From Pseudomonas quercus (GTDB lineage Bacteria > Pseudomonadota > Gammaproteobacteria > Pseudomonadales > Pseudomonadaceae): a stretch of 64,000 bases of DNA. The notes beneath the pieces are model-generated. The model saw only the letters and a program-made list of their open reading frames with translations. It did no database searches and had not been told where the DNA came from. Below are positions 17,044 through 24,097 of the stretch, piece by piece. Both the position numbers and the translations under genes were made by a program. How positions within the stretch are numbered: the stretch's first letter is position 1; each line of letters starts with the position of its first letter. The stretch lies in assembly GCF_012033695.1 (NCBI RefSeq), contig NZ_JAAVJI010000001.1, positions 372,001 through 436,000 of the forward strand. The letters are read 5' to 3'.

Positions 17044-18120
17044 ATGTTTATGGGGTTGAAGGCTGCCGGGCTCAGGGGCGTGTTGGAGGCCTTTGTGGAT
17101 AACTACCCGCGCTGCACGGTCGCCAATCCCAGAGGCCTGTCCAGGCAAGAGGGGCTCTTGGGCGAGGGTGAACTTCCTTGGCCAGACGTCATTGCCAACC
17201 AGCGCTTTGGGCAGTTCCTCCCACCAAGCCTTTATGCCACCAGTGACTATAACGCCGCTGTGTTTCTGGCTTACCAGCTTGCTTCCGCTGAGGGGCTCTC
17301 GACGATGGAGGTGGAGGAGTCGATAACACTGCTACAGCAGTTGCTGCGACGGCTGGCCGTGGCCTCTGAGGTGACAGTAGAGCAACTCAAGCACATTCAA
17401 GAACTGGCCGTCGGCATCCCCGAGGTAGGGCAGCTGCTGTTCTCGCCCGGTAACCTGGCAGGTACAGTCGTCAATGTCGCCAACCTTGCAGCGGCAACGG
17501 CCAAGAACCAGCGCTTGTTCGATCTGCTGGATTTGTCGCCGGAGCAGAAGGGTCAGCTCAAGCGTTGGATAGACAACCGCGGCAAGGCCGGCGCCCGTTC
17601 GGCCAAGAAAATCAGCAAAGGCAATATAAAGCTGGTTTGGTTGGGTGGAACACTGCACTTCCAGATCCCTGCTACCGCGCAGGCTATGGAATACACCTCT
17701 CGCTACATGGCGGGGGGTAAAGTGAATGTGCCGGTTTATGGTGCCGGGCGGGCGCTGTCAAAACGGGCCTGGGTAGCCGCAGATGGAGCTAGGGGGTTAT
17801 TGAAGTACTCTACAAGCAATGTGGCAGGTATGGTGCTGGCGGTGGGGCCGCAGGCGTACCTAGATTATAAAAGCTCTACGACGATGAGGGAGTTTTACAA
17901 GAAGTCGGCTTATAGTCAGCCGACGAATGTGACGGCAGCGGTTGTGGGAATAGCAGCAGGCGAGATTATATTAAAAGTAATTTCTATACATCCTCTTGGT
18001 CGAGGTATGGCATTAGGTGTGCTAATTGCAGTTGGCTGGATAAGTTCCTTGTTGACCCAGTATGTACTTGTAACTACAAAAGCAGATAAAGCCATTGGTG
18101 GTTTTTTAACAGATGATTAA
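17044..18120 (+). CDS. Putative polymorphic membrane-targeting toxin, full-length copy
   Basis: This is a 358-residue protein of no named family that I recognise. The conserved part (about 1-290) is helical and soluble-looking, with GLSRQEGLLGEGELPWP and the repeated segment VPVYGAGRALSKRAW. It ends with SNVAG, LAVGPQAYLDYKSS. The last 65 or so residues differ between copies and contain a hydrophobic stretch (about 315-345), as in a pore-forming or membrane toxin tip. Its stop overlaps the next gene by 8 nt. Partial copies lie at 18907 and 20953, and vgrG follows, which suggests a type VI secretion effector. AAGGAG at 17021 favours an out-of-frame ATG at 17037, so the start is unsure. Confidence 0.6.
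   Translation: MFMGLKAAGLRGVLEAFVDNYPRCTVANPRGLSRQEGLLGEGELPWPDVIANQRFGQFLPPSLYATSDYNAAVFLAYQLASAEGLSTMEVEESITLLQQLLRRLAVASEVTVEQLKHIQELAVGIPEVGQLLFSPGNLAGTVVNVANLAAATAKNQRLFDLLDLSPEQKGQLKRWIDNRGKAGARSAKKISKGNIKLVWLGGTLHFQIPATAQAMEYTSRYMAGGKVNVPVYGAGRALSKRAWVAADGARGLLKYSTSNVAGMVLAVGPQAYLDYKSSTTMREFYKKSAYSQPTNVTAAVVGIAAGEIILKVISIHPLGRGMALGVLIAVGWISSLLTQYVLVTTKADKAIGGFLTDD
17656..17940 (+). repeat. Pre-toxin repeat, copy 1
   Basis: This segment of the full-length toxin gene recurs at about 20953-21238, shifted by 3297 bp and then 3298 bp after one inserted base, with roughly 90% identity by eye in the best stretch. It encodes the conserved region just before the variable C-terminal tip, the usual crossover point for toxin-tip exchange. 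Confidence 0.7.
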
Positions 18121-18847
18121 GACCGAAGGAGCTGTTGATATATGTAATACGGCAAGGGCAGAATTCGTGCTTATTTCGTTTTTATGCGTGTTCGCTCCAT
18201 GGGATGTTCCAAATTATTTTTGGGTTGTCACAAGCATGCTATTAATGTCTACAGCCTGGGCTATATATCAAATCTATTGGTGTGAACGTTACGTTTTATA
18301 TGTTTTTGCTTTTATTTCGACCTTTACCTTATTTATGGGTTACATGTGCTTCATTTCGGCTGGTCTATATGCTGATCAGCTAGAAATTGAAGGCGCTAAA
18401 CGACTGGTATTGGTCATTGGGTCGCCTTCGGTAGTCTTTATGACCTTCGCATTTGCGTACTTTTCACCTTCTAAACACTTCCAGTACGTGATTCAGGGTA
18501 ACGGTGTAGAAATCGGAGAGTGGAAAGGGAATGCGCGTCTAGAGGTAAGGTTGTGTTGGATCATGATTATTGCATTCATCGCCCTAGCTGCTTTAGCAAT
18601 GATATTCCTACGGGGGCCATTGGAGTTGGTGCTATGCCTGGTATTGACACCACTTTTAACTATTGCTGGGTTGGTTATAGGAAGGCAAAAAGTGAGAGGT
18701 GTAAGGGTTTTGCTATCTTTGGAGAAAGCTTATTCGCTGAAATTTACATTTATGGATATAGAAGAGATTCGTCGAGTTCGTAGCCGGTGGTTGCTAATAC
18801 GCTTTATCAAATGGTTGGTTTCTTTTAGGGGGTTGAATACGAAATAA
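17802..18847 (+). repeat. Toxin-tip/immunity repeat unit A
   Basis: This unit contains the toxin C-terminal coding region and the complete membrane-protein gene. It is repeated at 18907-19951 with a constant offset of 1105 bp (1104 after a one-base deletion in the second copy), so the two are a tandem duplication. The second copy is decayed. Confidence 0.75.
18113..18847 (+). CDS. Polytopic membrane protein, putative immunity protein 1
   Basis: This 244-residue, AT-rich gene encodes about five hydrophobic segments, for example FVLISFLCVFAPW, YVLYVFAFISTFTLFMGY, VIGSPSVVFMTFAFAYF, WIMIIAFIALAALAMIFL and LVLCLVLTPLLTIAG. It ends with a basic amphipathic tail (EEIRRVRSRWLLIRFIKWL). The same tail signature recurs in the three related genes that follow. 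It overlaps the toxin stop by 8 nt, so the two are coupled. An inner-membrane immunity protein is the expected partner of a pore-forming toxin, as with colicins; that role is inferred. No named family is recognised. Confidence 0.6.
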   Translation: MIKTEGAVDICNTARAEFVLISFLCVFAPWDVPNYFWVVTSMLLMSTAWAIYQIYWCERYVLYVFAFISTFTLFMGYMCFISAGLYADQLEIEGAKRLVLVIGSPSVVFMTFAFAYFSPSKHFQYVIQGNGVEIGEWKGNARLEVRLCWIMIIAFIALAALAMIFLRGPLELVLCLVLTPLLTIAGLVIGRQKVRGVRVLLSLEKAYSLKFTFMDIEEIRRVRSRWLLIRFIKWLVSFRGLNTK

Positions 18848-18906
18848 TCCTTATCGTAATGGTTGGTTAACTACAAATAAATTCTCGTCTCTTGACGTAG
18901 GTCGTC

Positions 18907-19228
18907 GAAGTGCTCCGCGCACAGTGTGGCGGCCGTAGTGCTATCGGTGGCGCCGCAGGCTTACTTCGATTATAAAAGCTCTACAACGATGAGAGAGTTT
19001 TACAAGTAGTCGACCTATAGTCAGCCGACGAATGTGACGGCAGCAGTGGCGGGAATTGCAATGGTGAAGACTGTCTTAGAATTAGTATCTTTACGCCTTG
19101 TAGGTCGGGGTGTAGCTTTAGGTGTGATAATTGCGATTGGCTGGATGGGATCTTTAGCAACTCAGCATGCGTTTGTTGTTACAAAAACAGACAAGGCAAT
19201 CGGAGGTTTTTTTATAGATGAACAGTAG
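18907..19228 (+). pseudogene. Decayed C-terminal copy of the toxin
   Basis: DNA here aligns without gaps to 17802-18123 of the full-length toxin. The reading frame has an in-frame TAG at 19007-19009 where copy 1 has a lysine codon, and the conserved N-terminal region is absent. After the stop, the frame continues (TAAVAGIA, LGVIIAIGWMGSL, DKAIGGFF) to a stop at 19226 that overlaps the next start. It is an orphan toxin tip that is no longer expressed as an intact fusion, although a short peptide from an internal GTG cannot be excluded. Confidence 0.7.
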
Positions 19229-19951
19229 TGAGGGGGCTGTCGATATACGTGATGCAGCGCGTTCAGAATTTATTCTTATTTCAATTTTATGCGTATTTTT
19301 GCCGTTGGGTCTCACCGGTTATCTAGTCATTGTCGCAAGCATGATGTTGGCTTTGTTAGCTTGGACTTTATATAAGATTTATTGGTGTGAGCGTTATGTT
19401 TTTTTGAATTTAGCACGTCTGCCAGCTGTGTTGTATTCATGACCTACATGTCTTTTGCCTCAGCTGCGATATATGTAGATGATGTAGGAATTCAAGGTGC
19501 TGCGCGCCTCGCTTTGGTAGTAGGTTCGCCCTCCATTGTGTTAACTGTATTCGCGATTGCGTATTTTTCTCCTTCCAAATACTTTCAATACGTGATTCAG
19601 GGTAGCGGCGTAAAACTTGGAGAGTGGAAAGGGAACGCGCGTATGGAGGTAAGATTATGTTGGATCATGATTATAACGGTAATCGCCCTCGCTGCTTTAG
19701 CAATTATATTTCTAAGGGGGGAATTGGAGTTGATTCTATGCTTGGTGTTGACACCACTTTTAACTATTGTTGTGCTGACCATAGGAAGGCATAGAGTGCG
19801 AGGTGTAAGAATTTTACTCTCTTTGGAAAAGACCTATTCACTGAAGTTTACTTTCATGGATATTGAGGAGATTCGTCGAGTTCGTAGCCGATGGTTGCTA
19901 ATGCGTTTTATCAAATGGTTGGCTTCTTTCCGGAAGTTGAGCGCGAAATGA
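19218..19951 (+). pseudogene. Frameshifted copy of the membrane immunity-like gene
   Basis: The start (ATG 19218) and the first 60 residues parallel the gene at 18113 (EGAVDI, ILISILCVFLP, YKIYWCERYVF). The frame is then lost near a T7 run and ends at 19442. The correct frame resumes before ATG 19439 and runs to 19951 with the family's remaining membrane segments and the tail EEIRRVRSRWLLMRFIKW. Relative to copy 1 exactly one base is missing. The downstream half (170 residues) might be made from ATG 19439 alone. It could be a true pseudogene, a slippage-controlled gene, or a homopolymer sequencing error. Confidence 0.65.
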
Positions 19952-20204
19952 TTCTTGTTGTAAGGGTTGATCGATTATAATTAGTTCATGGTTCTCTGAG
20001 GTCGGCCATCGAATAACTCCATGCGCGGTCTGGTAAGTGTAGTGGTGCAGTAAGCGTATTTTCTTTAGGTATTGGCTGTGTCGCAAGGCTAAGTAAGTAG
20101 GAGTTTATAAAATCACATGGTATTCCTAAAATAATCAGCAACTATATTTCTGGCTGAGTATTAAGTATGATGAGCTCAATATTTCTAAAAAAAATTGCTG
20201 GTCT

Positions 20205-20882
20205 ATGTTTTGGGGCGTTTCCATCGTCGCATGCTCTGCGCCTTGGGGAGATATTTATTACTGGTTAATATTGGGGATTGGAATTATTTTGTACCTCATA
20301 TGGATGCTATACCTTTTAAATTTCAATGAGGGTTACATTCGCCATGCGGCCACGGTTATTTTTAGTCTGGCTTTTGTCCCCACCCATCTTGCTATGATAA
20401 TGCTTCATACGGTTTTTGGGGCTGTTCCAAATATGTCTAAATATTTAAATTTTATTTTGGTCATATTACCATTATTGATAGTGATAATGGTTATTTCTTG
20501 GTTGTGCTTGAGAAGCAGCAAGACTATGCCTTTTGTTGTCGAGAACAAAAGAGTTAAGTTGGTAAATGTTGCCGGCTCTTCTAATAGCTTGTCTATAATC
20601 GTGTCGTCGTTGTCGTTATTCTTGACCATGGCTATTGTTGGGTCTTTGCCTTCCTACATTGCTTGGGTGGTGTTAGGGATACTCTGTACTGCCTGCGGAT
20701 GCTACCTGCTCTACCTGCTTCGGGACATGATTTCAGGACTGAGAGTACTTGCAAGAAAGGAGCGTGAAGAAAATATCAAGTACACCTTCGAGGAAATAGA
20801 GGAGGTCCGTCAGGCACGTAGTCATTGGTGGTTGCCGCGCTTAGTCAAGTGGCTAGCATCTTTTAGGGTCCACTCAGGATGA
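20205..20882 (+). CDS. Membrane immunity-like protein 3 (orphan, N-terminus uncertain)
   Basis: This 225-residue polytopic protein of the same family ends in EEVRQARSHWWLPRLVKWL. ATG 20205 lies inside the first expected membrane segment (MFWGVSIVACSAPWG). A longer and more plausible N-terminus starts at ATG 20167 or 20170 but is out of frame by one base, the break lying at a run of eight A (20187-20194). With nine A it would read MSSIFLKK and then join this frame. No toxin tip is recognisable in the 250 bp before it, so it is an orphan immunity-type gene. It is AT-rich compared with the flanks. Confidence 0.5.
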   Translation: MFWGVSIVACSAPWGDIYYWLILGIGIILYLIWMLYLLNFNEGYIRHAATVIFSLAFVPTHLAMIMLHTVFGAVPNMSKYLNFILVILPLLIVIMVISWLCLRSSKTMPFVVENKRVKLVNVAGSSNSLSIIVSSLSLFLTMAIVGSLPSYIAWVVLGILCTACGCYLLYLLRDMISGLRVLARKEREENIKYTFEEIEEVRQARSHWWLPRLVKWLASFRVHSG

Positions 20883-20952
20883 TACAGATTTCAGGACTTT
20901 ATAAAGAGTTAGCGCAGGATGGCTTATTCTTCGATGGCCTATAATGTAGAGG

Positions 20953-21238
20953 TACTTCCAAATCCATGTTACCGCCCAAGCTATGGAATATACCTCTCGC
21001 TACATGGCAGGGGGGTAAAGTAAATGTGGCGGTTTATGGTGCCGGGCGGGCGCTGTCAAAACGGGCCTGGGTAGCCGCAGACTGGGCAAGGGGGTTATTG
21101 AAGTACTCTACAAGCAACGTGGCAGGCAAGGTGCTGGCGGTAGGGCCCCAAGCGTATTTGGATTACAAAAGCGCTACTACCATAAGCGAGTTTTGTAAGA
21201 GGGTGATTTATAATCGGCCGGCGAATGTGGCTTCAGCC
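20953..21238 (+). repeat. Pre-toxin repeat, copy 2
   Basis: Matches 17656-17940 of the full-length toxin gene. Compared with that copy, one base is inserted next to a G run (21010-21015), which breaks the upstream frame just after the conserved MEYTSRYMAG. Upstream of 20953 the similarity stops abruptly. Confidence 0.7.
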
Positions 21239-21412
21239 ATTGCAGGTATTGTTGGAGGAAAACTAAAAGCTATAGTTTGCGGCGTTGCTGGTCTAGGAAT
21301 GATAGGACTGGTAGTGGTAATTGGTGAAAGTTTCATAGCAGGTTTGGGTGCGTCTTATCTCATTGATTCTATGGGGTGGGATAAAAGCTTGGGTAATTAT
21401 AATTATAGGTGA
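20966..21412 (+). CDS. Orphan toxin C-terminal cassette with alternative tip
   Basis: This 148-residue frame carries the conserved pre-toxin segment (KVNVAVYGAGRALSKRAW and AVGPQAYLDYKS). It is followed by a different C-terminal tip of about 70 residues with a glycine-rich hydrophobic hairpin (GLGMIGLVVVIGESFIAGLGAS) and the end MGWDKSLGNYNYR. The first 15 residues from ATG 20966 are out-of-frame relative to the full-length copy because of a one-base insertion. It lacks the N-terminal 200 residues of the full-length protein. It resembles the orphan tips known for Rhs and CdiA toxins: silent until recombined behind the full-length gene. Its partner starts 6 bp after the stop. Confidence 0.55.
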   Translation: MLPPKLWNIPLATWQGGKVNVAVYGAGRALSKRAWVAADWARGLLKYSTSNVAGKVLAVGPQAYLDYKSATTISEFCKRVIYNRPANVASAIAGIVGGKLKAIVCGVAGLGMIGLVVVIGESFIAGLGASYLIDSMGWDKSLGNYNYR

Positions 21413-21418
21413 TATGCG

Positions 21419-22138
21419 ATGCCTGATGCTGGTGAGTTACGGAGCGTAATACGTGTTTTTCTCTTATCTTATGTGATGATCAGCTTGGCGGGAGGGATGA
21501 TGTCTGGGTATGGGTGGGTTTTTTTTGGTGTGTTTTTATGTTTATTTTTCTGGGCTACATATCTAATGCATTTTAATGAAAGCTTTTTAAATTATATTTA
21601 TACAGTGTTCTTTAGTGCAATAGCTATTTTTGCTCTGTTTTGCGCCATGGCTATGTATTTCTCATACTTTGAATGGTTTGGAAAAGACACTCCTGGCGCC
21701 CTGTTCGTAAGCGCGTCTACAATAATTCTATTTGTGATTCTGTTGGTCTTGGCTCATCTGTCGAAGGTTCATACGGACATTTTTGAGTTCAAAGATAATA
21801 GGGTAAAAATAATAAATAGTACGGGGAGTAAAAACTCGATGGGTGTTGTTGTGTTGATTGGTGGCGCGAGTACCCTGATCGCTAAATCCGTTTATGGAGC
21901 GATAGGCCCAAAATTCACAATCACATTATGTGGAGTTTTTTCTCTTGTACTCGTCATCCACATGATAACCCGTCTTAGAAACGTAATGGCAAACCTCAGA
22001 GTGCTCCGCTTAAAACAGCGCAAAACTGGAGTTTCCTATGTTTTCATGCAAATAGACGATATCCGCCAAGCCCGCACCCGCTGGTGGACACCCCGCTTCC
22101 TGAAATGGCTTGCCTCGCTTCGCCATGCATTTACCTGA
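21419..22138 (+). CDS. Polytopic membrane protein, putative immunity protein 4
   Basis: This is a 239-residue intact member of the immunity-like family with about five membrane segments (FLLSYVMISLAGGMMSGYGW, WVFFGVFLCLFFWATYL, VFFSAIAIFALFCAMAMYF, ILFVILLVLAHL, TLCGVFSLVLVIHMI). The conserved tail is DDIRQARTRWWTPRFLKWL. AGGTGA at 21407 sits 6 nt before ATG 21419, and the gene follows the orphan tip by 6 bp, forming a pair. It should protect against the tip encoded at 20966-21412; this is inference. It is AT-rich and lies just before vgrG. Confidence 0.6.
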   Translation: MPDAGELRSVIRVFLLSYVMISLAGGMMSGYGWVFFGVFLCLFFWATYLMHFNESFLNYIYTVFFSAIAIFALFCAMAMYFSYFEWFGKDTPGALFVSASTIILFVILLVLAHLSKVHTDIFEFKDNRVKIINSTGSKNSMGVVVLIGGASTLIAKSVYGAIGPKFTITLCGVFSLVLVIHMITRLRNVMANLRVLRLKQRKTGVSYVFMQIDDIRQARTRWWTPRFLKWLASLRHAFT

Positions 22139-22198
22139 CGACTCAACTGACCCATCCGGCACGGGGTGTCGGCCTATCCCTATGACAAGGAGTTGCGC

Positions 22199-24034
22199 AT
22201 GCTTGACCGTTTAGACTCACTCTTCACCGCCCAGGAAAACCGCCTGTTCCAATTGCATACCACCCTGAAGTCTGAGCATGAACTCGTGTTGTCTTCATTT
22301 ACCGGCGCTGAGGGTCTGTCCGAGGATTTCGGTTTCAGGCTGGAGCTGGTGTGTGAAGACCGTAACATCAAGTTGAAGTCTGCCCTAGGCCAACGGGCCA
22401 CGGTGAAAATTCGACTAGAAAGCGGTGGTAGCCGTTTTATCAATGGGGTGATCTCAGGCTTCAGCAAGCGGCGCAGCGACGATGGCACGTGCCATTATTC
22501 AGCAGTACTGGGCTCATGGTTAAGCCTGCTGGAACAGCGGCATGATGCGCGCATTTTTCATGAGAAAACTGTAGCGGATGTGGTGAGTGACGTGTTTTCC
22601 CGTTATGGGACCCTGGCGGACTATGAGTTTCAGCTCGCCAAGCCGTTGAAGGTGCGCAGTTACGTTACTCAGTATCGTGAAAGCGATTACCACTTTGTAT
22701 TGCGCCTGCTGGAAGACGAAGGGCTATACTTCTACTTTGTTCATACGGCCGACAGCCACAGAATGATCATAGGCGACGATACCACCCTTTTTTCCGCCCT
22801 CCCGGAACATCCCGTCATCGCCTACCAGCCTGACATCGGTATGGCAGAAGTAGGGTCGATCTTCGAATGGACGGCGGCACGTTCGCTTCATTCGGGCGCA
22901 CTGGCAACGCAAACCTTCGATTACCGGCAGCCCCGGAATCGCCTGCCTGTTCATATGAAAACGTTGAACCAGCAAGGGGATGCGCCTACGTTCGAACTGT
23001 ATGACTACATGGGCCATTACACCCATCAGAATTACGAAGAAGGGGAGGCGCTGTTGCGCCGGCGGATCGAGCTGCTGGAGCTGGGCGGCAAAGCGTTCAA
23101 AGGGGGAAGCGATTGCCGGGCGCTACGTGTAGGCCACACCTTTGAACTCCAAGGCCATTATGAACACGACAAGGGCCTGGCAGACGACCGCATATTCCTG
23201 CCCATGGCTGTCCACCATTCAGGCATGAACAACTACCTTTCCCATCAGAGCGCTCAGTACAGCAACACATTTGAGTGTGTGCGGGCAAAAGTGCCTTTTC
23301 GGCCGGCATTGAACAGGCTCAGGCCTACCATCATGGGGCCTCAAACGGCGGTAGTGGTTGGGCCCAAGGGCGAAGAGATTTATACCGATTCCCTGGGCCG
23401 TATCAAGGTCCAGTTCCACTGGGACCGGTATGGCCAGTTCAATGATCAAAGCTCCTGTTGGGTTCGAGTGGTTCAGCCCGCTGCCAGCGCGGGGTTTGGC
23501 AGCATTCGCATTCCGCGTGTGGGTGATGAGGTGGTGGTTGAGTTCCTTGAGGGAAACCCTGATCGCCCCCTGGTCACGGGCAGTTTGTATAACGCCAGCA
23601 ACTCGCCGCCCTGGGAGCTGCCGGCCAACAAGACCCAAAGCGGCATGATGACTCGGTCTATCAAAGGCCAAGCGTCACAGGCCAATTTCTTGCGATTCGA
23701 AGACAAGCTCGGCGCAGAGCAACTGTGCATCCATGCCGAGCGTGAAATGTTGACAGAGGTAGAGACCGATGACCTTCAGCGGGTAGGAGGGACCCGCTGC
23801 GTTTCGGTACAGGGCGACCATGTGGAAACCGTCCGCAAAAGCGTTAACGTCACCGTAGAGGAAGGCGGTTATAGGGTTGAGGCGCAGGAAGGTGCTATCC
23901 ACTTCACTGCGGCTACACAGATCACCCTCGAAGTGGGAAAGAGTGTGCTCAGGCTTAAACAGGATGGGACCATCGAGGTGCAGGGCGTTACGGTCAATAT
24001 CGAGGGGGCAGGGGTAATCAACCTCAACGCCTAG
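22199..24034 (+). CDS. vgrG: Type VI secretion spike protein VgrG
   Basis: This is a 611-residue VgrG (TssI). It begins MLDRLDSLFTAQENRLFQL and has the gp27-like region (VTQYRESDYHFVLRLLEDEGLYFYF) and the gp5-like OB fold (DSLGRIKVQFHWDRYGQ, SCWVRVVQPAASAGFG, PRVGDEVVVEFLEGNPDRP). The terminal beta-helix ends VINLNA. The length is standard, with no C-terminal effector extension. ATG 22199 is chosen because AAGGAG (22187-22192) precedes it at 6 nt; the frame extends upstream to a GTG without conserved sequence. It is GC-rich, unlike the toxin/immunity genes before it. No PAAR, Hcp, DUF4123 or DUF1795 adaptor gene accompanies it. Confidence 0.93.
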   Translation: MLDRLDSLFTAQENRLFQLHTTLKSEHELVLSSFTGAEGLSEDFGFRLELVCEDRNIKLKSALGQRATVKIRLESGGSRFINGVISGFSKRRSDDGTCHYSAVLGSWLSLLEQRHDARIFHEKTVADVVSDVFSRYGTLADYEFQLAKPLKVRSYVTQYRESDYHFVLRLLEDEGLYFYFVHTADSHRMIIGDDTTLFSALPEHPVIAYQPDIGMAEVGSIFEWTAARSLHSGALATQTFDYRQPRNRLPVHMKTLNQQGDAPTFELYDYMGHYTHQNYEEGEALLRRRIELLELGGKAFKGGSDCRALRVGHTFELQGHYEHDKGLADDRIFLPMAVHHSGMNNYLSHQSAQYSNTFECVRAKVPFRPALNRLRPTIMGPQTAVVVGPKGEEIYTDSLGRIKVQFHWDRYGQFNDQSSCWVRVVQPAASAGFGSIRIPRVGDEVVVEFLEGNPDRPLVTGSLYNASNSPPWELPANKTQSGMMTRSIKGQASQANFLRFEDKLGAEQLCIHAEREMLTEVETDDLQRVGGTRCVSVQGDHVETVRKSVNVTVEEGGYRVEAQEGAIHFTAATQITLEVGKSVLRLKQDGTIEVQGVTVNIEGAGVINLNA

Positions 24035-24097
24035 GCTTGTACACGTCACTGAAGGGCAGCGCCAGCCACGGACTGGCGCATATACCTACCGTGAGCC

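Larger units (their letters stand above)
18907..19951 (+). repeat. Toxin-tip/immunity repeat unit B (decayed)
   Basis: Second copy of the unit at 17802-18847. It carries a premature stop in the toxin part and a one-base deletion in the immunity part, near a run of seven T at 19399-19405. Confidence 0.75.

Noticed and set aside
20101..20132. AGGAG with a short ATG frame (MVFLK)
   Set aside because: The frame stops after five codons; considered a relic of the decayed upstream module, not a gene.
23219..23671. Minus-strand frame inside vgrG
   Set aside because: Shadow of the conserved gp5-like region of vgrG; GC-rich third positions create antisense frames.
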